The position numbers and the translations under genes are program-made. A stretch of DNA of 64,000 nucleotides from Beroe forskalii. Taxonomy: Eukaryota; Ctenophora; Nuda; Beroida; Beroidae. Of this stretch, positions 45,501 through 57,240 are shown in pieces (the first letter of the stretch is position 1; every line of letters starts with the position of its first letter). The DNA lies in assembly GCA_011033025.1 (NCBI GenBank), contig WFMF01000028.1:1-64000 (forward strand), given 5' to 3'. Under the pieces are notes generated by a model. It saw nothing but the letters and a program-made list of their open reading frames with translations. It was not told the origin of the DNA and did no database searches.

Positions 45501-48500
45501 AAGGTGGGACCAGCAGGTGCGACATGTCGTGTGGTGGGAGGCGTAGGTATTACACCACGTCCTGTTGGGAGGGGTGGTTGCAGGAGGGGGGGAGGTCTGT
45601 TCCAAAAAGTAACAATTGAAGATTAGCAATGAAATATTTACTCACGCTCTTTTTTGAAATAAGTCTGATTCGGAAAAGATCCCATAAGAACTGCTTACGG
45701 TTGCTGTTATTGGGATCAATTAGTGGTGGCAGAAGTTTTGCCAATATCTGGAGTCAAAAACTGGTATCAAATAATTAAGGGTTGAAAGCGTTTGAAAAGC
45801 CAAAAAACTAAAAATGTCATGGTAAGGGTACACACCCCAATACTTTGGCTCTCATAGCCAGCTTATAGAACTGTAAGCTCAAGTGTCGTTCCTCATCAAA
45901 CAAAGGCGCTGCCAGGTATGTGGAATTGTAGTGACTCATCTCATTCTCGGAGCAGCCCAGATTAGACAGACAGGTATACAGGTCCCTGAGAGAGAGGGGG
46001 TGAATGAAGGAAGAGATTATAATCATCAGTTGTGGAATGAGTTCTATTACTAAAAGAGTAAAAGGGGGACGGGCCAGGAAGACAACACTCAAAAGAGGAG
46101 GTTGTGGCGCGCAATAGCATCTGGTTGGATGAATTTTAAGTAGGAAATAACAATATCTAGCATCCCGTTAACTCAACATTGGATCCCGTTTATCCCTATC
46201 ACCTGCGCTGCCTACAAGCGTCCTCTTCCAATGAATCCCTCCAGGAGTCCTCTTCCAGCCAGAGGAGTGTGGAGATGTCGGAAGTTAGCGGGTACTCGTG
46301 GAAGCGTCCCCCAGAGCGAACTTCCAACGGCAGTGAGAAAGGTTCCAGATGCTGCAGACACTTAGGGGCACTGCAGGGGAGTGTATAAAAACTTTATTGT
46401 GTCAGCGTACTATACAGTGACATGGTGTTACTATATAGAGCAAACACTCGTGACCCAGAGGCACTGGGGAGTGATATTTTACGATCTTACTATAAAAGAA
46501 AACAGCGCCCTTAGGCAGTTTCGAAAGATATGTATCCAAGCAATTATATGGTTTGAATTTCTGCATTTTCCTGCCCGGTTTTCCACCCACCTTGCTCGAC
46601 GCCGGACTGCCTGTTCACCCACCACTGCAGATGGGATTCCTTGCACCCTGACGCCAGGAGTTGGGATGTTTTGGCAGTGATGTTGTACTCGATGAGCAGC
46701 TTGGTGTTGACATCTTCACATTCTGTAGGGATGAAAGAATCACTAGATAAATTGATGCTTTTTCATCAAAAGAATGGCGTTAATATCATGAGGATTGGGG
46801 GGTCGAATGATAGATAAAGGTCATATTTTTCGGATAAAGGTCATACTTTTCGGATAAAGGTCATATTTTTCGGATAAAGGTCATATTATTCGGATAAAGG
46901 TCATATTATTCGGAGTTTTTTGTAATAACTCCCATTTTCTCTGCAACTCACGGGTAGTGTCGATGGACTGGAGGCATATGACGGAGTAGAGCAACATGTC
47001 ACAGGTGTTGTGGGGGTGGTAGCCTTGGTTTTCAATATAACCAGCTAGCGGAAACTTATAGAACAGCTCTGAGGAGAGGCGGTGTCAGCTAAATACACAA
47101 TTTCGGTGTGGATTTTTCATATTCCACTCGGCTTCTCCTCGAGAAAAATGCCCATATTTACAGCTGAATAATGTGTTGTAACAGTATATTTACCACGTAC
47201 CTAACCAGTAGTGCCAGGTGTATTTCCTGTAAAAGGTGGAACACCTTCGGTTTACATTCCCTCTGCAGTCCGTTCTCGTAATCTGAGGATCGTTGATAAA
47301 TCAATGACAACCGATTTGGTAGCTCAAGTTGAAAATCTAATTCTAAAAAAACATTTACATCACGCCATTCGACTTTTTTTTAGAGAAGATGAATATGATC
47401 ACTTGAATAACACTTTTCGTACTCATTCAAACACGTATCGTACTCACTTAATAAACACGTATCGTACTCAATGGAACACGTATCGAACCCACTTCAACAG
47501 GTATTGCACTCAATTTTATACGCATCACACTCATTTCTACGTACTCATTTTTACTCATTTCAACAATAATTAAAATAATAAACACTATCCTACTCACCTT
47601 AAAACGTATTGTACGGCTTAATTCCGGGTTGGAGGTGGTGTAGTAGTAGGTTGTTGTGGGATTTTCATCAACTTGAGACGAATTTGCTGTTCTATTATTG
47701 TGCAGCAATGTGTTTTCTCTCCAGCTGACATTCCATGACAGTACTGCTGCTGGAGCTACAGTGGGAAAAACAGTTGCTTCACTGGAAAGATTGCGTGAAG
47801 TTTGTGTTGCTTGGTTGACAGCGGGTGAAGAAGTTGCTGATATCGTAGGTTCAGGTGATTGATCTGTTGAATCGGGAGGTTCACTCGATGGAATTGAGCC
47901 AGTGCTTACACCAGTTGATAAGGTTGTTTTTACGGCAGCATCTGGTGTCATGGTAGCAACACTTTTTGATGCTGTCATGTTAACCTCACTTGCTGCTGTT
48001 TTTATGGTAACTTCACTGGCCGGTGTTGTCATGGTAGCATCAATAGCTTTTGTCATGGTGACATCACTAGCTGATGTTGTCATGGTAGCACCAGCCGGTG
48101 TTGTCGTGATCACACCACTATAAGCAGGTGTTGTCATGGTAGCAGATGGGGAAGCTGTTCTCGTGACAGCAGATGGGGATGCTGTTGTCGTGCTGCTGAC
48201 AACAGTTGTCCAGGACCCGGAAGCGGTGGAAGGCCACCAGTTTGGAGTGAAGCGCTGTTCAGTGGTGTCATTTGCCAAACCACACGATACCCTGAACAAG
48301 AAAAAAAATTGCTTAAATATATCAAAACATCTGTGAAAATTGGGAAATTTACGTGGCAGCAGAAAAATCGAATACAAAGTGAATACAAAGTGAATACAAA
48401 GTTTTCCACATGAGCAAGTTGAAACCACGAAAGATTATGATCAGTGCAATAAAAAAATTTCGTTCATACTTTGGATCTTGGCTCATTTTACGAAGGTGAT

Positions 48501-51500
48501 TGTATTGTCTGATCATCCTGGGATATGAATCGGTGCTGTAACTTGGGGACCCGTCGGTGAACTCAACCTGATAAGAGAAAGAAAGGGTGGATTATTGGTT
48601 GACGAGAAGGGGGATTAAATGGAAGCCCACAAAGGACTGACACTTTAATGGGAGGGGAAACTGCTGTCTGAAAATGTGGGCGATTAAAAATGTGGGAAGT
48701 AGGATAAAGCAGCGCGCAGGATGTAGAATCGAATGATTCAAAGATTGGTACATGAACACGAGGAAGGAAGCGAGTAAACTATAGGACACGATATCAGAAT
48801 TACAGTGTTTAGGGAGCAAGTTGAAAGCGTTTAATGATACGAGAAAGTTTGTAAATCGGGATCTTTGGGATAGCATGTCGTCGTCAGTGTAACGATGTGA
48901 GGGGGATTGTTTTTATTTTTTGGGGTCAACAAAAAGGGAAATTATGTAGTGAGATGTTGCGATTAAGCATTTTAGGATAAGCATCTTTAGGCGATAGACT
49001 CTATCAGAGCGGCTTTGAATTCAGATGATGGAGTTAGTTGTTCTCTCACCTGCCAGCAGAAAGCACTTTCCTCCCAGAGCAGCATAGCCCGTCTGATGTT
49101 CGTACAGAAGTGGGTGATGTTGTACTTGCTGACATGTCGGGACTCTGACATCTCCAATATCTGCGCCGTGAGGTCGTCCCTCTCCCGGTCAAAACACCGA
49201 CCTGATCAGGGTAGGAAGATACCTCACAAGACATGTTTGTATATGGAACGAAATTTGGCACAAGAAGAGAAGAATAGGAGATGTGAAAAGCCTGATGCGA
49301 TCGCTGAGTTGATGTCTAGTCAAAACCTTCCAATATATGCCTAAAATATCATTATCAATTCATTTCGATACCAGCAATACCCCGCTCCTAACTCAAGGGG
49401 GGGGGGTCTAACTTACCGCACACATCTTCTGGGGTGAGGAATCTGTGCGGATCAGAGAACCTGTCCCTGACCGTCACGCCCTCGAGCGGTAGGGACACGT
49501 GGGGGTCAGTGGGTGCGAAGTCAGCCCAAGTGAGAGTGTGGGCGAGGGAGGGTGATCTGTAGTAGGAGTAGTCGTGGAGGGAGGAGTAGGTGAGGTAGGC
49601 GTTACCAGTGTACAGGTGGGGCAGCATGCAGCTTGGATAGAGAGGAGGTGGCAAATCATGGAATAGTTTATCAGAATGAATTGAAATACCTTTCCAAGGA
49701 TCAGAAAATAGATTTTGATTTCAATCGATTAAAGACACTGTAATTTTCATTGGCGTCAAAATATGTCCCTTTCTGATCAGGTTTATTTTGGTTTATACCC
49801 CCTCCCAACGGGCTGCACGGGTCTAACTGCATACATCCCTCGTGCAGCCCGGCTGCACCATCGTGAAGCATCCCATTATTGGCAGGGTAGGCGCGTGTCT
49901 ATGTATTCCAGAGACTCACTTGTAGGTGGTGTGAGCGAAGGAAGTATCATTTCTGAAGAGGTTGGTGATGTAAGCGTATACAATGAGTCCCTTGAAGGGT
50001 CGAGTAGCACCAAATGCGGGATACAAACTCCTTCCTGGAACATGGAAGAGTGAGCACTGAGGAGTTTTTTAGTCCTAGTTGTTCTTTTAAAACAGAGAAT
50101 TTTCAAGAAATTATGGAATTACAAATTTGAGTTTGGACTTCAGTCTGTTAAAAATCCCCTCCTCGATCATTAACTTATTGAAAATGGAAATTCACTGATA
50201 TTTACCGCTCTTACCCAAATTGACAATACTTACTTAAGGTGACAACACTTACCTAAGGTGACAACACTAACCCAAGGTGACAACACTTGCCCAAGGTGAC
50301 AACACTTACCCAAGGTGACAACACTAACCCAAGGTGAAAACACTTATCCAAGCTGACATCACTTACTCATGGTGATAACACTTACCCAAGGCAACAACCC
50401 TCACCCATGGTGACAACACTTACCCAAGGTGACAACACTTACCCAAGGTGACACCACTTACCCAAAGTGACAACCCCCGTTTCCAGCGCTCCCAGGTTTC
50501 TCTCCCTTAGCCATCCCTCTTTTCCACCACGCCGGAGTGTCCTGGTACACAGAAGTGAGCTGCACCATGAACTGACCACGCTGCTTGTACCAGGCCGTCA
50601 CATGACCTTTGTAGTGGTCGTACAGGATGCAAATAAACCGTAACAGGTCACGCGGAGACTGGGGGATTTCATTGTGTTTTAAGGGGGATAAGCTGATCTG
50701 TAAAAGCGTATATTTTAATTTTTCATGTCCAATGCAAAAATAAATAGGATAGTAATTTCAGATTGGAAACTGTAATTGTCATTAGAATCACTTTGATCTC
50801 CGAACACATCTACCTCGAATGTCATAATGAAAAAAATCTTTCTCACGGTGAGTTGGCAGAGTGCAGATGTCGAGGTAGTTGCAGAGCTCAAAAGATAAGA
50901 AAAAGTAAAAAGATGACCTTATAATAATTATGTAGTCCCTCTCGCTTTCTTACCGAAGGGTCGGGGTAGCTGTACGGTATGTTCCATTTGGTGGTGTGGT
51001 TGGAGTCCGGAGTAGCTACCACGAAGAAGAGTTCTCTCCAAGAGGCAATCACACTCAGGGTAAAGTGACCGCTAAGTGTCGACTCTGGGGAAATCACACT
51101 CAGGGTAAAGTGACCGCTAAGTGTCGACTCTGGGGAAATCACACTCAGGGTAAAGTGACCGCTAAGTGTCGACTCTGGGGAAATCACACTCAGGGTAAAG
51201 TGACCGCTAAGTGTCGACTCTGGGGAAATCACACTCAGGGTAAAGTGACCGCTAAGTGTCGACTCTGGGGAAATCACACTCAGGGTAAAGTGTCCGCTAA
51301 GTGTCGACTCTTGGGAAATCACACTCAGGGTAAAGTGACCGCTAAGTGTCGATTCTGGGGAATCCAATGTCTTATCTATAGAGGTGTATGGGTAAACTAC
51401 AAACATAACAAAATACTGCATATCGATTTTCTAATTCTGGGATTGACATGAGAGGGAAGAGACTAAACTAAGTGAATCATCTGGGGGAAATCACACTACA

Positions 51501-54500
51501 GTTGTAAAGTGAGCTGCCATCTGCGATGTAGGGTAAATCAGCAGGTGACAAAGGGAAACGGACAGTCGACTCTGGGGAAATCACACTCAGGGTAAGGCTG
51601 GGCCACCCAGTTCCGGATTCTGGGGAAATCAACACAGTTTAGAGGGAACTTGGGGAAAAAAGAAAAGAGTTCAGTAGAGGTGAAAGATCAATGATTGCTA
51701 TAATCGTGTGGAATATCTTAATAAAGTAAAACCTGAATTTTGTACGTTGGGGAAATCAAAGGGGAGGTTGCAGGCATCTACCTGTCCAGCCCCACATTCA
51801 GTCCCAGGGTAAATCATACAAGTTATTTGAGGTCAGCAACAAGCCATAACTAACCAGTACAGAATGTGACGAACCTCGTGCCAATACCTCAGGGTAAATT
51901 GGCTAAAAGTGTCGACTCTGGGAAATCACACTCAGGGTAAAAGCTATTCTTAAGTGTCGACTCTGGGGAAATAATGTCTACAAGATTGGAGTTACTATAT
52001 CCTGGAAGGGGGAATTCGTCGAATGGTTAAGTTAAATATACAAAATGATTTATAGTAATAAACAGAATGATTTATCGTTATTTGATGAGAAATAGGGCGA
52101 GTAAAGTTAATACAAACATCGTTTTTGTGAAAAAACATGAGATCGTAAAGTGAAATTTACCTTAGTACCTTGGAAGGACATGAATGATTTATCGTTATTT
52201 GATGAGGAAGGACATAAAGGATCTAAAGTTAAAATCGTTTTTGTGAAAAAACATGAGATCGTAAAGTGAAATTTACCTTAGTACCTTGGAAGGACATGAG
52301 ATCTTACTGTAAAATGTACCTTGGAAGGACATGATATCGTACAGATCGTCTGGATGCGCAGGCGAGTATTTGACACACCAAGCATTGGGCCGGGGGGCGA
52401 ACCCCACTTCATATTTTTCAGGAGTGAACGGTCGAACCACACCGTCCATAATGTTGTCACTCGCATTCCCTGTGAACTGGTACACGTGCTCGTCTGAGAT
52501 GGACCCGCGTGAGGGAGTGTGTGAGAGTGGAAAGGGAGTTTGAGGTTGGGTAAAGGAAGAAATTGGACATGGCTAGGTTTTTCTTGTTTCAGCCCAGTAA
52601 TTGTAATGAACTTGATTATGCCCATTATTTCATAGGCGGAAAGTGGTGTTTGGTAATGGACTTGGAATTTGATAATTTCCATGCTTACCTCTCGCACACC
52701 AACAGAGTCTCACGAAGTTTTCCTTCGTAGCGTCACACCTTTCAACTGCAGTGTAAGCCCTATAACTCCGCATAGTTGACCTGATCCTTATTCCTTCACA
52801 TATCGGACTATCACCAACTTCAAATCCTGAATTTTTATTTTGTTATATGATTAAAACATTCAATTATGATCAAATATTCAAGAAATCTTTACTCCTCACC
52901 ACAAGAAACCGATATTTCCGTCTTGTAAACATGCCAAATTAGAATAAAATCCTCGCCTGGCTGGTAGGTGCCTTGGTAGTCTCTCCTCAGCTCCTCAGCC
53001 TTGTCAACAGTACAGTTGTGCTGTGCGATGGTCTCCATGACATCAGGATAGGGGGTGTCAGCAGAACAAGTCATGGAGTGGGTGGAGCAGGCAGTGGTGC
53101 AGGACTCTCCTGGGGCGCTCCACACGTGGTCTGAGAGGGAGAGGGGGAGTGGAGTGGGGGCGTGAGAGGAAGGAGAGGGAGTGAGGCCTCACTCCCTCTC
53201 ACGCCCCCACTCCACTCATGAGGGGGAGTGAGAGGGGAGTGTGAGAGGGAGTGAGAGGGAGTGAGGTGGGGGAGTGGGGGGTGAGAGGGGAGACTGGAGT
53301 GAGAGGGAGTAGAGTTGGGGAGTGGAAGGGAGTGGAGTGGGGTGGAAGTGGGTGGGGGAGTGAGAGGGGAGAGTGAGAGGGAGTGGAGTGGGGGAGTTGG
53401 ATGGGGTGGAGTGGGGAGTGAGAAGGAGTTGAGTGGGGAGTGAGAAGGAGTGGAGTGGGGAGTGAGAAGGAGTGGAGTGGGGAGTGGGAGGGAGCGGAAT
53501 GGGGGAGTGAGACGGAGAGAGGGGGGTAGGAAAGGTGGTGTGAGAGGGAGTGGGGGAGTAGGTGGGAGTGGGGTGAGGAGTGAGAGGGAGTGGGGGAGTA
53601 GGTGGGAGTGGGGTGAGGAGTGAGACCTGACAGGGAGTTGAGTTGGAGTGAGAGGAAGTGTCGGAGTGGTCTGACGGGGGACTGGGAAGGATGGAGTGAA
53701 AACAAGCACTTCAGCTGTTTTGTGGATAAAAATTACACATAAAAAGTTAATTCACCTTGACCTACCTTTGTAAGGGTATGGATCCCCTCCTAAGTGCAAG
53801 AAATTATTCTTCGCGTCTTCGAACAAGGTCTTGTCATAACATCCTGCAACATGAAGGATTTAAGTATCAAACTTGAAATAGTATAGTAGTATACCAACTG
53901 TAGCATGGAATGATCGCAATTCACATCATAGCACACTGTCACCGGATGCGAAGTAACAACTACAAGTGCAATATTTCATCATTCCATAGATTACTGGAAA
54001 GCTCATGAAACTCGGAATGATAAAAGCCGGTGCATTAAAATGCTGAAGTCAATAAATCATGCGCGTTCATTACAAATAAAATGACACTCTATCATAAAAA
54101 GCGGTGTCATTTGCCAAATAGTGTCACAGTGCTGAATTAGTGAATAAGGATTAATCATACAAAATTTCAGATGGTCTCACCGTGTGCCTTGGCCATCTGT
54201 TCTGTCTGCTGCATGCACATCCTGGCGCTGTAGAGGTGTGCTACACGTTTGTCAAAGATGTAACCGAGGGAAGGGTTGTACGGACTGGATGAGAGGAACG
54301 CGTTGCAGAAGAACGGGTCACAAACTGAGATAAGATACACGAATTACCACAGTGGTGAAATGGGTCATTAACTGAAATTACACTGAATTACTTATTACGC
54401 TGAAACTTATCAAATTCAGAAGAATGTAACTTCATTACTACTAAAATTAGGGGGATGGGCCTGCGAGGGCCCAGGAGGTGCCAGGACAGAAAGCTGCTGG

Positions 54501-57240
54501 CCAAGGCAAGCGCTTTCGTGATCCCGGGTGCCTGGATGGGACGAGAGTCCCGTTCCTTAGTTCCCGGATGTAGCTTCATTGAATTTTCATGAATTCTGCT
54601 CTGTTTTTCTACACGGCAGTGTTGAAAGAGCTTGTCAAATTCAAAGAAAAAAAGAAATTACGTTAAGATATTATAACCTAATAGTACAGTCAAATCTGGC
54701 CGAAAATAGCCCAAAATCGGAACAAATTCTACACCAAGCGATTTTGACTGTTTTCTATAGTTTTTTGCCCAAAAAATCGATCTAGCAACTTTCCAAGACT
54801 TTCCAGGGTGGGGAAAGTGCCGAAAAATCGATTTTTAGTTGAGGCGCAGCCGACTGACCTGTGAAAAATCATAACTTGGCCCAGGAAGGTCGTAGAGACT
54901 TCGTTTTAAGATTAAAAGAAGCGCAATGGCCATGTTTATATACGAATTGTTAATAAACATATGTCCTAAAATGCTCAAGAACAGAGTTATGGGCAAAAAA
55001 CTGTTTTTTGGGCACCCGCCAGACATTGTGGAAGCGATTTTTGTATCTCGATCCAGGAAGGTCGTAAAGACTTCGATTTGGGCTTAAAAGAAGCGCAATG
55101 ACCATGTTTATATACGAATTGTTAATAAACATATGCCCTAAAATGCTGAGGAACCGAGTTATTGGCGAAAAACTGATTTTTTGGGCACCGCGAGACATTG
55201 TGGAAGCGATTTTTGTATTTTGGCCCAGGAAGGTCGTAGAGACTTCGTTTAGGGCTTGAAAGAAGCGCAATGACCATGTTTATATACGACTTGTTCACAA
55301 ACATATGCCCTGAAATGCTGAGGAACCGAGTTATGGGCGAAAAACTGTGTTTTAGGCACCTGCGAGACATTGTGGAAGCGATTTTTGTATCTCGGCCCAG
55401 GAAGGTCGTAGAGACTTCGTATTTAGGGCTTGGAAGAAGCGCAATGGCCATGTTTATAGACGACTTGTTCACAAACATATGCCCTGAAATGCTGAGGAAC
55501 CGAGTTATGGGCGAAAAACTGTGTTTTAGGCACCTGCAAGGCATTGTGGAAGCAATCTTGGCCATTGAAGCTTGATTTTGGGTTTGGATTTGGAATGCTC
55601 CGGAACAAAGTTATCGGCGAAAAACTGATGTTTTGGGCATTATAAGACATGGCCAATATGCTATTTCTGCATCTCTGCCCAAGAGGCTTTTATATTTCAT
55701 TGTAGACCTCAGGTTATTAGCAAAAACCTGATGTTTGGTCAATGTCGGCCATGACTCATCAGACAATGGACATGGCTGAAGCAATTTTATATCCTAGCTC
55801 AGCAAAGCAGTATGGACTAAGTTTTAGGTATTGCCACACATACAGGTCGTAGAGCTAGGTGTCATCAATGAATCATCTATCATCATCTTTACATTAGCCC
55901 CTAATAGTCTACACGGTTGCCGTTCTTTTTAAGCCCTTCTTGGGGCAAAGCTGTGATTAGAAAATTGTGCTTATGGGAGCCCCAAATCAGTTCATCAAAT
56001 ATTCTATACAAGTCTGTATATATTAACATGGCTATTGTATTATTTTTATAAGTTTCAATGACCTTCCTAGGCTGAGATACAGTACAGGAAAATTGCCTCA
56101 ACTCAGAAGAAAACTAAAATTACATAACTTTGTTTTATAGCATTTTAGGACATACCTTTGATAACAAGTAGTATATAATACACATGCCTATTGCACGTAT
56201 TTACAGCCCACAATGAAATCTCTACTCAAGACTCTTGGGCCAAGATAAAAAGTTCAGTTTTTCGCCCATAACTCGGTTCCTCATCATTCTAAGGCATATG
56301 TTATTAACAAGTCGTATATAAACAAGGCCATTGCGCTTCTTTTAAGCCCAAAGCGAAGTCTCTACGTCTTTCATGGGCTGAAATACAATTCGCTTCCACA
56401 ATGTCTTACATGTGCCCAAAAACAGTTTTTCGCTCATAAATCTGTTCCTGAGCATTTTAGGGCACATTTTTATTAACAAGTTCTATATAAACATGGCCAT
56501 TGCGCTTCTTTTCAGCCCTAAACGAAGTCTCTAACGACATTCCAAGGCCGAGATACAAAAATCGCTCCCACAATGTCTCGCCGGTGCCCAAAAAATCAGT
56601 TTTTCGCCCATAACTCGGTTCCTCAGCATTTAAGGGCATATGTTTATTAACAAGTCGTATATAAACATGGTCATTGCGCTTCTTTTAAGCCCAAATCGAA
56701 GTCTTTACGACCTTCCTGGGCCGAGATACAAAAATCGCTTCCACAATGTCTTGCGGGTGCCCGAAAAACAGTTTTTCGCCCATAACTCTGTTCCTGAGCA
56801 TTTTAGGGCATATGTTTATTAACAAGTCGTATATAAACATGGCCATTGCGCTTCTTTTAAGCCTAAAACGAAGTCTCTACGACCTTCCTGGGCCAAGTTA
56901 TGATTTTTCACAAGTCAGTCGGCTGCGCCTCAACTAAAAATGGATTTTTTGGCACTTTCCCCACCCTGGAAAGTCTTGGAAAGTTGCTAGATCGATTTTT
57001 TGGGCAAAAAACTATAGAAAACAGTCAAAATCGCTTGGTGTAGAATTTGTTCCTGAAAAAATTAGGATTTGACTGTACTATAAATCTTTTTTGAAGAAAA
57101 TGATATAACCTATCATCTTATCATGACACTGTTACACTCACTTTCTCTGCAAACGGGCTCTTTAAGAGTGAAGAATTTGGCCCCCCGTTCTGAACAGGTC
57201 TCATTGAAGTACCACGTCTCAGTTCTATCCCACTTACCCA
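42514..57240 (-). CDS. large Cys-rich, partly mucin-like extracellular protein, 20 exons seen, 5' end missing
   Basis: Exons in gene order: 57142-57240, 54181-54324, 53766-53843, 52900-53130, 52689-52826, 52320-52493, 50954-51084, 50462-50658, 49920-50030, 49417-49631, 49050-49201, 48470-48567, 47598-48291, 46952-47066, 46587-46722, 46203-46370, 45844-45985, 45646-45747, 45457-45596, 42514-42613. Every junction is GT-AG and phase-compatible (about 1120 codons, TGA at 42514). The first exon starts in phase 1, so at least one exon, presumably with the signal peptide, is missing. Many paired Cys (GESCTTACSTHSMTC, RCFDRERDD...FCTNIRR...FCWQ) and NxS/T sites (NETCS, NASDN, NDTSF, NITHF) indicate a secreted or surface protein. 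Exon 13 is mucin-like. No transmembrane helix is seen and I recognise no family. Less certain are the donor at 46587 (46591 is a better site but breaks frame) and the acceptors at 47066 and 50030. Confidence 0.75.
42614..45456 (-). repeat. 45-bp x ~63 minisatellite made of a splice donor/acceptor unit
   Basis: On the minus strand the unit runs CAACTCCTCCCACCCCGACT, GGTGGGCATCTCACAG, GTTAGCAGT; variants have AATATCACAG. It begins exactly at the 3' end of exon 45457-45596 (last residues SHPDWWEYHR), so each unit repeats the exon end, the AG|GT junction and the first intron bases. The last unit supplies the CACAG acceptor of terminal exon 42514-42613. In the exon's frame the array reads as a 15-residue repeat (SHPDWWASHRLAVNS) for about a dozen units until a TAG at 44886, so read-through would truncate. 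A second minus-strand frame is also open, which explains the long shadow ORFs. Confidence 0.9.
46812..46915 (+). repeat. 20-bp tandem repeat in intron
   Basis: Five units of GATAAAGGTCATATTTTTCG, about 40 bases beyond the donor of exon 46952-47066. Unlike the other arrays it does not include the splice site. Confidence 0.8.
47598..48291 (-). CDS. mucin-like exon 13 of the Cys-rich gene
   Basis: A 694-base exon (phase 2 in, phase 0 out) within the gene at 42514-57240. It opens VSCGLANDTTEQRFTPNWWP and then becomes Ser/Thr/Pro/Ala-rich for about 170 residues, with irregular repeats of SDVTMTK.AIDATMTTPASE type (TMTTPA, TMTTSAS). Such a stretch is expected to be heavily O-glycosylated and extended. 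NxS/T sites follow (NVSW, NRTANSS). The internal repeats are degenerate, unlike the near-identical intronic arrays nearby. Confidence 0.75.
50229..50474 (-). repeat. 19-bp x 13 splice-donor array
   Basis: On the minus strand the unit is TGTTGTCACCTTGGGTAAG. The first unit is the donor of exon 50462-50658 (TTTGG|GTAAGTGG), and twelve more near-copies, most with GTAAGTG or GTGAGG, follow directly into the intron. Confidence 0.85.
51045..51360 (-). repeat. 45-bp x 7 splice-acceptor array
   Basis: On the minus strand the unit is TGTGATTTCCCCAG followed by AGTCGACACTTAGCGGTCAC and TTTACCCTGAG. Each unit has the acceptor and the first ~31 bases of exon 50954-51084. Because 45 is a multiple of three, using an upstream unit adds 15 residues (STLSGHFTLSVISPE) per step in frame. 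Decayed further units are scattered to about 51970. Confidence 0.9.
52156..52335 (-). repeat. triplicated splice donor
   Basis: ATGTCCTTCCAAGGTAC occurs three times on the minus strand: at the true donor of exon 52320-52493 and twice more in the intron (about 52281 and 52170). The two intronic copies share a longer context (GTACTAAGGTAAATTTCACT). Confidence 0.8.
53140..53690 (-). repeat. pyrimidine-rich minisatellite upstream of an acceptor
   Basis: Degenerate units of CTCCCTCTCACTCCCC and CCACTCCACTCC type extend the polypyrimidine tract of the acceptor of exon 52900-53130 by about 550 bases. It includes an inverted segment (GAGTGAGGCCTCACTCCCTC near 53180). The long Pro/Ser/Leu ORFs over it are artefacts. 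Confidence 0.75.
54463..54556 (+). mobile_element. short structured dispersed repeat (SINE-like), copy 2
   Basis: Related to 10722-10807; the shared end block GATGGGACGAGAGTCCCGTT has the GGGAC-GAGA-GTCCC hairpin. It lies in the intron upstream of exon 54181-54324. Confidence 0.5.
54687..57075. mobile_element. 2.4-kb foldback element with Tc1/mariner (pogo)-like ends
   Basis: The ends are CAGTCAAATC and GATTTGACTG with TA on both sides (54685-54686, 57076-57077), as for Tc1/mariner and pogo-type elements. The terminal ~900 bp on each side are inverted copies of each other. Each arm is itself about four direct repeats of ~172 bp (CCAGGAAGGTCGTAGAGACT recurs at 54881, 55053, 55225, 55397; inverted at 56358, 56526, 56700, 56873). 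The centre (about 55700-56200) is unique and non-coding. It sits in an intron of the Cys-rich gene between exons 57142-57240 and 54181-54324. The 60-147-aa ORFs over it are repeat artefacts. Confidence 0.85.

Noticed and set aside
42789..45629. Long minus-strand ORFs (up to 413 aa) of 15-residue repeats
   Set aside because: Two frames are open only because the 45-bp unit lacks stops in them. The flanking exon fixes one frame, which stops at 44886, so these are not separate genes.
46402..46590. Possible extra exon of the Cys-rich gene
   Set aside because: A weak acceptor (GGAAAATGCAG) is present but no donor keeps phase with the next exon; the alternative donor at 46587 explains the junction without it.
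53071..53709. Pro/Ser/Leu-rich ORFs of 168 and 212 aa
   Set aside because: They lie over the pyrimidine minisatellite; only the part in exon 52900-53130 is coding, and in another frame.
54950..56937. Several 60-147-aa ORFs with similar sequence on both strands
   Set aside because: All are translations of the 172-bp subrepeats in the foldback transposon arms.
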